From: Alitta virens
Taxonomy: Eukaryota; Annelida; Polychaeta; Phyllodocida; Nereididae
DNA length: 64,000 nt
Direction: 5' to 3'
Assembly: GCA_932294295.1 (NCBI GenBank)
Contig: OW028579.1
Location: 6,470,370-6,534,369, forward strand
The translations under genes were made by a program, and so were the position numbers. Shown here piece by piece: positions 19,788 to 30,040 of this stretch. The notes beneath the pieces were generated by a model that was not told the DNA's origin, did no database searches, and worked only from the letters and a program-made list of their open reading frames with translations. Position 1 is the stretch's first letter; every line of letters starts with the position of its first letter.

Positions 19788-21911
19788 ACAGTTCTATTCA
19801 CAGGAACTCCCGTAGTACAGTTCTATATTTTTCATTACATATAACAGTCCAGACAAGTGGATCGAGGCTGAAGGAGCTTTTAGCTCTTTGCTAACCAGGT
19901 CGAGTCGATTATATTTATGCTTCACAAAGAAAGATTTCCTATTGTTCTGAGTGGGATATAACCAACAAAAATGTTAGCTAACTCCCTCCTGAGTACAACT
20001 GTACTTTCCATGCATGATAATCAACCAATCAGCTTAACAATCAAACAATCAAACAAATAAGCATATGTTTAATGGAGTATAAATTAGTTAAATCCCGAAT
20101 AGGAGTGGTTAACTGATATTTTTGCTGGTTTTATCCACCTTCAGGATATAAACAAAACTGTTACCTCACTCCTATTCGGGATTAACTATGAACAAAGATG
20201 TTAACTCACTCCTATATGGGATTAACTATTTATAAACAAAACTGTTAACTCCTATTTGGGATTAACTACAACTTAATTATATTAAAGAGTTAACCTTTTA
20301 GAAGTTCATTCATGTCTGTGCTGGCAGGGAGAGCTAGACGGGAATAACTGGAGTGTGTGTTGTGCTGAGCCCTGTATTGGTCTCTTGGCATCCTCACAAT
20401 CAGGAAGACTCTGACCTGTGGGCCCTGAGTGTGGGGTAAGCTTTTCCTGTATGTGACCTATGACCTGAAACTGTGCTTAACCAATCAAAGCCACACTTTG
20501 CACCCCTCTAAGCAATTATATACTCATGAACTTCCCAATGTTATGAAGGGGTAGCCAATGAGAGGCCAGGAGTTACAAGGACACCAGAGGATAAAAAAAC
20601 ACATAGCAATAAAATTTCACACCTCCAATTAAATTTGAGAGATAAGGAGGGGTTTTCTTTTAAATGTTCCGTGATTAACTGGATAATAAAGTTTATAACA
20701 CCCTGGTTGTAGATTCAACGAAGAAACTTCACAAATATTCATAAATTAATCAAAATAATGTCAAGATAGTCTCTGGGATGTCTTCACCCATAGTGTTACC
20801 ACTAGCCCTGGACTTTCAAGGGCTAGATCTTTGCTTTTCTTCTGTATATTATATGTAACATATGCATTTTCTGTGAGACAAAAGGGTTAATGCTAGATAG
20901 GTAGGCCTATGTTGGTGTTATCTTCTTCATTTTTCTGATATGTAACAACGAACCCCCCCCCCCCCCACCACCCATCCCATTACATGTGTTTTACACTGTG
21001 ACGTAAGTACTTATTGGTATATTCCATGTACTTTTCATGAAAGAGACAATGGTTTGCAGTTTCACAATACATATATGCTTGGGATCATCTTCTAACTTTA
21101 ATGTCAAGACAAAATAGTTTGGAATTAAAACAAATATTTTAAAATGGCAAACGAATTTGACTGAATAGGTGCCAATCCCAAGTTAAACCAAATGCAACCC
21201 ATACCAGGCCACTTTTTGTTAGCTACTACATGATTAGAGATGGTATTGTATATAATACAATACATGCCTTTGTCTTGCAATTAAACGTCAATTGTGAATT
21301 AAAAAATAATGGTATGGTTTGTTGCCTCCAGCAGACAAATAAAGTATAGGTAGACCTTTAGTTTAGTGGCAGGCAACATCTCCAATAGTTGTCTATCTCA
21401 GTCTAACTTGCAAAAAGAACTGAAGTGACATGGACAAATTGCTGAGGAAATCCTCGTGGGGTACACCACAGAATTTCATTTTCTAAAAATGAAAATTGGA
21501 GATATGTTTATCACACACAATCACACATGCACAAACTTTATCACAATCATCCAAATGTTCTCCTAATGGACTGCAAGATAATTTTTTAGAGTGAACAATT
21601 ATAAAAACACTGCGTGTAAGTTTGCAGGTGTTCCAGCTAACCGAAACCGTTTGGTGTGAGTAATCACAAGTATTACTTTGTTTTGCGCTAATATTGCACA
21701 TGCATATTAAGTGCTATGACCAGTGCATTCAATATGCTGTTAGTTAGTTGTATTGTACTTGCCTACGTGTTTTAAGAGAGGTAAGGCTCCAGTGAGGCCC
21801 AGAACTTTCAAGGGCATTCAAACATGTACAGTTACAGTGATAGCAATTACAGATGAATTATCTGGGCTGTATTAAAAGAATTCCTTTCTGAAACATTGGT
21901 TACATGCAACA
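19788..21911. other. intergenic stretch without recognised gene
   Basis: AT-rich sequence between copy B and the galactosyltransferase stop codon. It holds a small repeat cluster at 20085-20285 and a C-run at about 20951-20966. Short open frames are unremarkable. The 3' untranslated region of the galactosyltransferase must lie just left of 21912, but I could not place a poly(A) site with confidence. Confidence 0.5.
20085..20285. repeat. clustered GTTAACTCACTCCTATTCGG repeats, one inverted
   Basis: Three direct copies of a ~40-bp phrase (AAAACTGTTAACTCACTCC, then TATTCGGGATTAACTA) lie at 20157-20280. An inverted copy reads AATCCCGAATAGGAGTGGTTAAC at 20093-20115. The direct and inverted copies can form a stem around the ~45-bp spacer. 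Confidence 0.75.
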
Positions 21912-24900
21912 TCATGCATTTTCTGGTATATCCCGTTTTTGCATGTCTTTTAAACCTTGAAGGAACGTCGGATGCTTTTTGAAAGTGTTCCATCTGAGAA
22001 TTTTCTCTGGAATAGTTATATTTCCTCGAAGTAGAGTCTTGTTTAAATGTACTGTGATTTTTGTAAACAATCTTGAGTAAGTCACGTTTTTCAAAATAAA
22101 CTTCAGACTGCTTAAGCCATCCCAGCCCATCCTTTCCGAAGCCCCTCGACACAGGTACTTCCTGAAAATTAGCAATTGAAAGTTATTAGATCAGCCATAG
22201 TCCATAACAACTACAATGAGTTCGCAGCTATTTCCAAACTGTTGTTTGATGGACACTGTCAATGTAAATATGAGGCGAGGCAGATAGATAGACAGATAGA
22301 TAGATAGATAGTTAGATAGATAGAAGATGTGGAAAGTGCCGCCCCCTAAGGCAAGTTTTTACCGCTATCGAGGGTTGATTGGTGAGGTGAGAGAGAGGAG
22401 GAATCCACCAACGTTACACATTTACCCCATGGGTGGGATCTTTTACTTGCCTCAGCATAGACACTGAGTACAAGGGACCGTCAATTTACGTCTCATCTGA
22501 ACGACATACAACTGGGATTTTGCTCATGAAGAGTGCCCAGGCCTGGGATTGAACCTGGGTCCTTCAGAGGAGCAGGCAAGCATCTTACCACTAGACCACC
22601 CAGCATCTATTGTTAATTTCTACATCGAAGTTAGTTATAGGTCCTGTCGTGGTAATCTTTGCACATGTTGCTTAAGCAGAGCTCACCAATATGAAAGTAT
22701 AAGTATTTATTTGTCCTGTTACGTGATGCTTCTTTGATGGCTGTTATATTAATCAAAGAAAAATGGAGACATCAAATGTTTGTACCTCTCAGCAGCCTCC
22801 AAGGCTTTTTGGTGCGGCATGGTCATGTAAATCGCAAATGTTTCGCTGAATCTTTGGATCGGAAGCTTGGCTTTTTCCATTCTTTGAAATGAAAAATTAA
22901 TACCTGGTTAAATTACAAACAATGTCACCAGGTCTTGATGATAAACAATTTCATTTTTTTGTGACTTATATAAGCTTATGGTGGATCAAAAGTAATTGGG
23001 TACAAATAACATTGTGTAGGCCAGTTAGGCAACCCTTGGCTGGCATTGAAAGCTATCAGATGTACTCAGCACTTTCTCTCTGTACAGCAAATTGCATAAA
23101 CATGTAAACAGAAATCCAGAACACGTCATGCGAATCCTAGACTCCAATTGGCTGAGAGACTGAATTAGCCAAAGGAGTCCTGGATTCACATGACATTCAC
23201 TGGAGTTTAGTTTTCAAAGTCTGAGTTTTGCGGTATGATCACGTCTCAGTATAATCATATTTGCCATTACAAATAATATAATTCATAAAACCATCTTGCT
23301 TGCACACTAATCCAGATAACATACCACGTTAGTTCAATGTTAGCAATATGTGGGATCTACATTGATATCGCTTGTGAAGACTGTTCGACAAGATTCCTTC
23401 TACGCAACACCAGAGTGTTGTTACCCCATCACTATGCACTATGAATCTACCATACCAGAAAGTTTGTAAAAAGTAATGACTTCCTAGAGAAATTGATGGT
23501 AACTCGAATGACTACCATCTTAATAAAAAAAGATAAAAAAAGTGTCTTGATCAAATTCTCTATGTGTAAAGTTCCTCAAATCAAGAGTCATGAATCTGAA
23601 CTTCGAGTGTGTTTATTTCACAGCAAAAACAACCAGTGATCGATGATCAATGATGCATTCTACAAATAATACAAATAAATATATTACTAACTATACAGTC
23701 TATCATATCATTTCATATCTATAATCATCAACCAATATAATAAACAATATAATACAATAAGTGACACTCACCCTTGGCTAAGTATGCATATATACAAATA
23801 TGACTATTCAAGGAGATTCAGCTGTATGATGACACTGACCAGTGGTCAGCCTGTCACATTTGAGTGATTACACCCCAGCTCCCTCTATGAACAATTCTAT
23901 TTATTTCTCAACAGATTCAATATATATACACTAGGGTAACATATGCAATATACCTTAGCCACATGTCATCATCTTCTCCTCCCCAGCCGAAGTAAACATT
24001 GGAGAATCCATTGACCTCCTCAAAATGCTCTTTGCTCATAGCCAGAACACACCCAGTGTACGTTTGGTAAGCAAGCCTGATGATGAAATCAAATTTAAAG
24101 GCATATGCAACTTTGGAGAGATTTCATAAAACACTTTTGCACTAGCGACTGTGTTGCCAAAAAAATCTAGGAGTAATGGAAAAAAATCCTGGTGGAATTC
24201 ATCTGTAAAATGCCCAATACTATTTCTACTATGTACAGATGTAACAGGATATTGAACATGCACTGTAATGAATGACTTTCAGGGAAATTTCAAAAATTTA
24301 AATTGCTTATAAATTAATGGTGTATTCTTAACTTGACTTACCTGTAATTGAAGTTGTCAATGGCTGCTGCCAAATGCCTTGGATATTCTGGACAGGAATA
24401 CTGAATCCTGTCATCTGCAGGAAGACAGTCCACATCATGGAAGATAAAACAATTGTAACCGTCTTTGGATTTTGCTAATTTGTAGCCAATATTCAGCAGG
24501 GCTCCACGGTTGAAATCTTCTGCATCACCCTGTGAAAGATATTTTTGTCTGAGATTTCCTACGGTTGACCTCTTGTTATTGATTGCATAAACGTTATGGA
24601 GTTGGCTGTAATTGTGTTATTCAATCACCTGTCAGAGACTCAGAGGTTTATAGTAATTCGAAAGCATTACAGTTGGGAGAATTGATATGTAAACTTTCAT
24701 TCACTTGTAAAGCGAAAATTGCACTTGGTGAGTCATTGGTGATACATGGACCCATATTTTGTCAAAGTTTAAGCTCCCTTGATGACTCATATTGGCATTC
24801 ATGATCCTGTATTCACTGAAGCTTGACACTAAAGACAAGGCTTAACTACAGTGACACCACCTGCCCTCTAGTGATAATCTCAGGTAACAGTGATGGACCT

Positions 24901-26282
24901 TTCAATGAGTCATAACTACCTTATGAGTCATCATGGGATAGAGCAACTACAGTAGAACAAATAGGAGTGTGACTCATCAATGCAGTTTTAAATAGAAGAA
25001 ACCGAGGAAAGTTTACATATCAATTCTACGAACTGTAACAATTAAAGGACAAAGTTAAAATGCATTCAACATTGAGCATGTTTCCAAGCATTTTTAGGAA
25101 AATGGCTGAGGAGTAATATGGCCAGCCAGTGATGGATTTTTGCTGCTGTCATTGTATTGAATGAGCAGTATTATTTTTATTTTTTGTTATAATATTCATT
25201 ATTATTTCGTTAATCACACAAAAAGAAAGGGAATATATGCTATTGGCATCATCCCTGTGCATTGAAATTTTTATTGTCTGGGCAAACCATAAACAAAAAC
25301 TATAATGTTTCTGTGTATTGTAATTCATGTATGTATTATTTCTGGACAATAAACAAATAATCAATCAAATCATTTTTAAATTCTTGGTATAATCTTTTAC
25401 AGATTCATTCTGTGCTCCAATTTGAAAATTTTATTGTTGTCGCTTATTGCAATAAAACTCACCTGTTCAACGATATATATTCCATAGTCCAGATTCTGTT
25501 TCTGAGCGAAAGCATGAACATGTCGTAAGAAAATCTTCAGATGTTCCTCTCTGTCTCGATAAGGTACAATTATGGCAACTTTGCATTGCGCTTGACAATG
25601 AGTTGGTCTCCAGTGGCCTCCTTTTGAAATATTTGTGGCTTCCAGACTTTTTTCTAATGATTCCATACTTGTAACAGGTTTACGGTTCACTGAAATCTTT
25701 CCAACTGGAAAATATATAAAATACTATTTAACTTAATTTATGCAAAAAGAACGGATATTACCAGATAACATGCCAGATCATCTGCCCTGCTTTGGCTGAT
25801 GGCAGCCAACGTTGGTCTGATATTGACCCAATCTAGCATGCTATCTGGGTAAATATGTACCCGGATAACATTTCAAATTTTTGGAAAAACATCGGTGCAA
25901 CACCGACAATGTTGATACGATGTGGTTCTGACCACCACCAATATGGAAATAATGTTGTCCAAATTTCAGATGCTATCTGGGTGGGTATTACATTATTAGA
26001 TCAAAAAAATTTACCCAAATCTATATTCTTGAAAGAGGCATCTAAAAAATTGCAAATCTTTTTACCTCTGGTCGTGGGCAACACAGGACAATTAACATGT
26101 AGAACATCATGGACATCATTGTTCCTCATATGCTGATTTTGCAAATTAGTCTGAATGACAGGAGCATTGCAATCTTGCCAAATGAATAATGCATTGTTCA
26201 TAAATATCAGGAAGACCATAAACAAAGAAAAAATAAGAACCTTTCTGGTCCAAAAAATCTTGAGCGCCATTAATGTCTGCAT
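21912..26282 (-). CDS. β-1,4-galactosyltransferase (B4GALT family), six coding exons
   Basis: Exons (minus): 26282-26066, 25704-25463, 24529-24342, 24076-23954, 22881-22786, 22161-21912; all junctions are GT..AG and phases join, giving 371 residues. The product is a Golgi type II membrane glycosyltransferase moving galactose (or GalNAc in some invertebrate members) from the UDP-sugar to GlcNAc or glucose ends. Visible: short cytosolic tail, membrane anchor at residues 15-35, stem, family motif IIVPYRDREEHL (117-128), FNRG (159-162), metal-binding DVD (185-187), FGWGGEDDDMW (245-255), a PH at 279-280 where the family has a metal-binding His, and DGLSSL (303-308). The MPH..KYL..ASER..DGL arrangement recalls vertebrate B4GALT5/6, so a lactosylceramide-synthase-like enzyme is possible; other subgroups are not excluded. 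NXS/T sites occur at N97, N314 and N329. Met5 is an alternative start. The C-terminal ~40 residues are extra and low in conservation. Confidence 0.93.
22281..22324 (+). repeat. GATA microsatellite in galactosyltransferase intron 5
   Basis: (GATA)n/(TAGA)n with a few interruptions, directly next to the variable end of the SINE at 22340-22606. Such tetranucleotide tails often grow from SINE ends. Confidence 0.9.
22340..22606 (-). mobile_element. tRNA-derived SINE in galactosyltransferase intron 5
   Basis: Full-length member. On the minus strand, head ATGCTGGGTGGTCTAGTGG with A box TGGTCTAGTGG (22598-22588), B box GGTTCAATCCC (22555-22545), then a body with GTCTATGCTGAGGCAAGTAA, AAGATCCCACCCATGGG and a distal CAACCCTCGATAGCGGTAAA segment. 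The same layout and order occur at 38453-38720. It lies in the same orientation as the gene. Confidence 0.88.
23125..23194. repeat. small foldback element in galactosyltransferase intron 4
   Basis: The left arm GTCATGCGAATCCTAGACTCC and right arm GGAGTCCTGGATTCACATGAC are inverted repeats, with inner ATTGGCT/AGCCAA and a ~15-nt loop. The family is shared with 10544-10626 and 17273-17353. At 70 bp with arms of about 30 bp it would form a stable hairpin in RNA or single-stranded DNA. Confidence 0.7.
25758..25984. mobile_element. two adjacent MITE-like elements in galactosyltransferase intron 1
   Basis: First, 25759-25848: termini ACCAGATAACATGCC and GCATGCTATCTGGGT are inverted repeats. Second, 25859-25983: termini CCCGGATAACATTTCAAATT and AAATTTCAGATGCTATCTGGG are inverted repeats. 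All four ends share the consensus CCCAGATAGCAT. The close head-to-tail arrangement suggests two insertions of one family or an internal duplication of one element. No coding capacity. Confidence 0.65.
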
Positions 26283-27052
26283 TGTACTATGATTTCTGCT
26301 AACAGCACAATGTATTGAAGTGTATCATATCCAATGTCATTCCAAATCTTTTTTAATGGTGATTGGTATAATGCTTGGTAAGCTTATCTTTTCAGTTGGC
26401 AGAAGCAGACGTAATGATGAAATTATGAATATTTCCTCCATGGATGCATTGAACATTTAGACAGAGTCTTCTAAAATTACTAACCGCAGTATATAGACAT
26501 CCGTTAAAAACCGTCTTCTGTCTATTAGCATTTCAGATAATTATATCCTCCGAAACTGTTCTTAAATACCTTTTGTAATATTATAACATTAAACTGCACG
26601 TTTAATGACATTTACCCTTGGTTATCCTTTAGCATTGATAATTTCAGCAGAGTCTCACTGGAATAGTAGCATTAACTATAAGATGTCATGTGAGCTATTT
26701 CTTTCTGTAACTGGTGCAAGCTAATGTTCATAAACAGGATTATATGGGGTCTTGATAATATGAAAAACAGTAGACTGTGACCAGGAAATATAGACATGTG
26801 ATTTCCACGATCAATATCTTGTAAACTGATCACCAATTATTGTGTATAATGTACTGGCCATGGCCATCGTATTATATTTTGTCCCAATATGCATGTGAAC
26901 ACAAGTTTGTTGGATGTATTGTAAAATATTAAAGAGGATGCCACTGCTTTTGGCCTTAGTGAATGTCTCCTATGTCTCCTAATATAACCAGTTTTCCTTG
27001 ATTATTTTTGTTTATGTAAATTGTAAGTTTATGGTCAAAATAAATACTTTCA

Positions 27053-27083
<31 letters not shown>

Positions 27084-27950
27084 GGTACTTGAGGCATTCC
27101 TTTAAAATTTCATGGAGCAGAAAAACTGAATAGTATTCAAGTAATGAAAGATTTATCTAATTTTCAGTGTGAGAAAGAGCATAATATTATCACCAACAAC
27201 TGATAATAGAGATTGGAAATTTTTCATATAATAGCATGCTCTTGATCTACCATGCACATTTGTCAAATAAATTTAATAAATATTGCTTATTTTTGTTTTC
27301 AAAAAGACATGAGAATATTGATTGGTCATTATGATCTGTGGAGCGCCAAGTCATTGCCATTGTACAAATGGAGAAATTCAAGAGTTCAAATATTAAAACA
27401 TCTTGGACTCTAATTGCCATTGCATACACATGCTACGTAGGCCTAGTCACGATTGTTCAGGTTGATCGTACACACTACTAAAGCACTCAGTAAATAAATT
27501 GGTCATCTAGTGGACTAGCATCTTTCCAAGGCAACTCCACTTACCCCACGCAGCTTGCTGCGTGGCCTTGCCATATTTCAACGCAATGCTGTGGTTTTTT
27601 AATCGTAGCCCTCTTGCGGTAAATACATGCATGAGAAAGTAGGTCAGCCTATGGAAGCGATGCATCAGAGCTTCAAAACGTTCAACCATCACTGCAGGCC
27701 ACGTTGCTGCACTAAATATAGATACATAAAGAAAATAACTGATTTGGCGGTACACAGATCCCTGGTACCAATCAAACTGGGTAAGCAAAAACCATGCAAT
27801 CGAGCCCATATCTAGCAAGGTGCCTAGTGTAGCTACGCAAAGATGGTGGACTAGTTGGGTTATATAATTGATCGTCCTTAGCCGAAAATGGTTGTTTCAG
27901 ACAATTTGGTACCGCTTATTTCAAACACTCAGTGTCTGAGTTCGGCTATT
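26283..27950. other. no gene recognised; microsatellite at 27051-27083
   Basis: Upstream region of the galactosyltransferase gene, so its promoter should be within the first few hundred bases, but I see no clear TATA box or other element that I can assign. A (TCTG)n run sits at 27051-27083, preceded by ATGGTCAAAATAAATA. An exact 9-bp stem, CCACGCAGC-TT-GCTGCGTGG, is at 27546-27565. The short open frames at 27507-27818 on both strands match no family I know. Confidence 0.5.
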
Positions 27951-27959
27951 TTTTTCTAG

Positions 27960-30040
27960 TTTTGTAACATAGCCAACATATGTCAATGTGACCATCAAAA
28001 GGCACCACTAGCCCATATAGAGTGTAATGGTAACTATCAAAATGTGCTACTAGGCCATATAGAGTATTACTGTTTGAACTTTTGTTAGGGTAAGTGCATT
28101 AGTGTTTGGAGTTCTACTATGGAAATGAAATTGTTCAGCCCACTCTCCTGTCTGTCAAATGGACGCTAAACAATTTTAATGACGCCTGTGTGCTATATGG
28201 GATTCGCTGAGGGTTTTGCTGCAGTGCAGCCTATGTTGTATTTTTTTCATTTTACTCTAAATATTATAAGACACAGCTGAGGTATGTCAATGTGACTGTC
28301 AAAATGCACAACTAAGCTGCATAGAGTAATACCATATAAACTTTTGTTAGGATAAGTGTATTAAATGCTACAGTTCTCCTCCAGAAACACAATTTAGCAC
28401 AATTTTTAGCATTGTTTCTAATTTTCCATTATTATGTAAACAGCATGGAATGAATATCAAAATGAATTTTCAAAAGTGAAAATACTATAATTTAGATATA
28501 TTATTGATACAATTTCATTCAGGTAAGGTAAATAGTGTCTTTTGTATGGGGTTTGAAAAAGTAGAAATGTTCCCTATTTTGCCCTTATTTTGAAAATGCT
28601 GTAGTATTTAAAGCCATAAGACCCCCAAAAGGTACCACTACACTATGTTAGACATATTATGGCAAAGTTTTAAGCATGTAAGTGCAGTAGTGTCAGAGTT
28701 CTGCTCCGGAAAAGAAAATAAAAAAATTTTCCATTTATTTCTAAATTTTTTAAAACATAGCCAAGGTATCAATGTGACTATCAAAAGGCACCACTAGGCC
28801 ATATAGTACGGAGCCCCTAAGAGGACATGGCAGAAAAAAATATAATTTTCCCGTGCGCACGAGTTAGTTCAAGAAAAAAAAAAATTTTCCCGTGCGCACG
28901 AGTTAATTAAGTCATGCGCACGAGAAACATTTGGTGTGCACGAAAATTTATTTTTCAGTTTAATTAACTTGTGCGCACGAGTTAATTAAGTCGTGCGCAC
29001 GAGATAATTAAGTCGTGTGCACGAGAAAAACGGGTGCACACTTCTATCACTATCTTTTATCTAGGCCTAATAGTTTTTATTTTATAAGGAGTTTAAAATG
29101 CTGTTCCATTCAATGGCTAAGCCCTCTGTAGTGAAGTGCACTCAGTGACCCCAGCCAATTAGGACATATGTCAGAAAGTTCATTAGATATATCTTGATTG
29201 CAAAAATGTATTGAGTTGTATTTCAGCAACTAAAAGTGCAAGAAAGATGGGGTTTTCAATTAAGCACATGAAATTACATGTTCTACCAAAAAATGGCAAT
29301 CTTGTAAATGTACATGTATTTGTACTTTTGCTCTGTAAATTCAATAATCATTTACATACATATAATCACATATACAAACATCTTCGATAAACAAGCATAC
29401 ACACATAGATAAATAGATAGATAGATAGACAGATAATTGATATAGTTGTAACATCAGATAGATTTATGTACGTAAATATATGGTCAAAATAAAATAGTCT
29501 TGAGTCTTGATAGATCGACAGACAGACAGACAGCGCGACAGCTAGACAGACAGATAGATAGATAGATAGATTGATGGGTATTGATTGATCAATTGATATA
29601 ACATCTGTATGTGTGATTGATTGATTGATTATTGACCAATTTATATACCATATGTGTGATTGATTGATTGATTTGTTCATTGCAGTTTACTGCAGGGACT
29701 ATTTTTCATTGCAAGGAACAGCATTTTTAACTTGTGCACAAATGCAGAACTACCCAGATAGGATTTGTGCACACCAAATGTTTCTCGTGCGCACCAAATG
29801 TTTAAAATATATATTTTTCGTAAATTAACTCGTGTGCACGGGAAAAAAATTTTTTTTCCGTAAATTAACTCGTGCGCACGGGAAAAATATATATTTTTTG
29901 TAAATTAACTCATGTGCATGGGAAAATTTTATATTTTTCTGCCATGTCCTCTTAGGGGCTCCGTAATATAGAGTATTACTGTACAAAATTTTGTAAGGGT
30001 AAGTGCATTTAGTGTTAGAGTTCTGCTCCAGAAACGAAAG
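27960..30040 (+). repeat. degenerate ~300-bp tandem repeat, interrupted by a transposon
   Basis: The phrase ATGTGACTATCAAAAGGCAC, then ACTAGGCCATATAGAGTATT and, after ~50 bp, TAGGGTAAGTGCATTAGTGT followed by TTCTGCTCCAGAAA recurs at about 27980-28130, 28275-28390, 28600-28715 and 28755-28806 continuing at 29972-30035. Copies differ by many substitutions, so the array is old. The last copy is cut by the 28807-29965 element, and the right remainder continues exactly where the left stops. Confidence 0.75.
28807..29965. mobile_element. complete 1159-bp terminal-inverted-repeat element with 6-bp target duplication
   Basis: Termini TACGGAGCCCCTAAGAGGAC (28807) and its exact complement (ending 29965) match over about 29 bp. 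They are flanked by ATATAG at 28801-28806 and 29966-29971. The interrupted host repeat at 28054 shows the unoccupied site CCATATAGAGTATT, confirming the duplication. Both subterminal zones hold several GTGCGCAC palindromes spaced by AATTAA, likely transposase-binding iterons. The interior has GATA/GACA microsatellites and a retroposon-like TATGGTCAAAATAAA segment but no transposase, so the element is non-autonomous. The 6-bp duplication does not match Tc1/mariner (TA) or hAT (8 bp); superfamily unassigned. Confidence 0.93.

Noticed and set aside
27507..27818. 103-residue open frame on - (and overlapping 62-residue frame on +)
   Set aside because: No known motif, and both strands are open over the same interval. 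Could be a diverged exon, but there is nothing to support it.
29366..29680. 104-residue frame rich in Ile/Ser/Tyr on -
   Set aside because: It is the translation of GATA/GACA and TTGA microsatellite sequence within the transposon.
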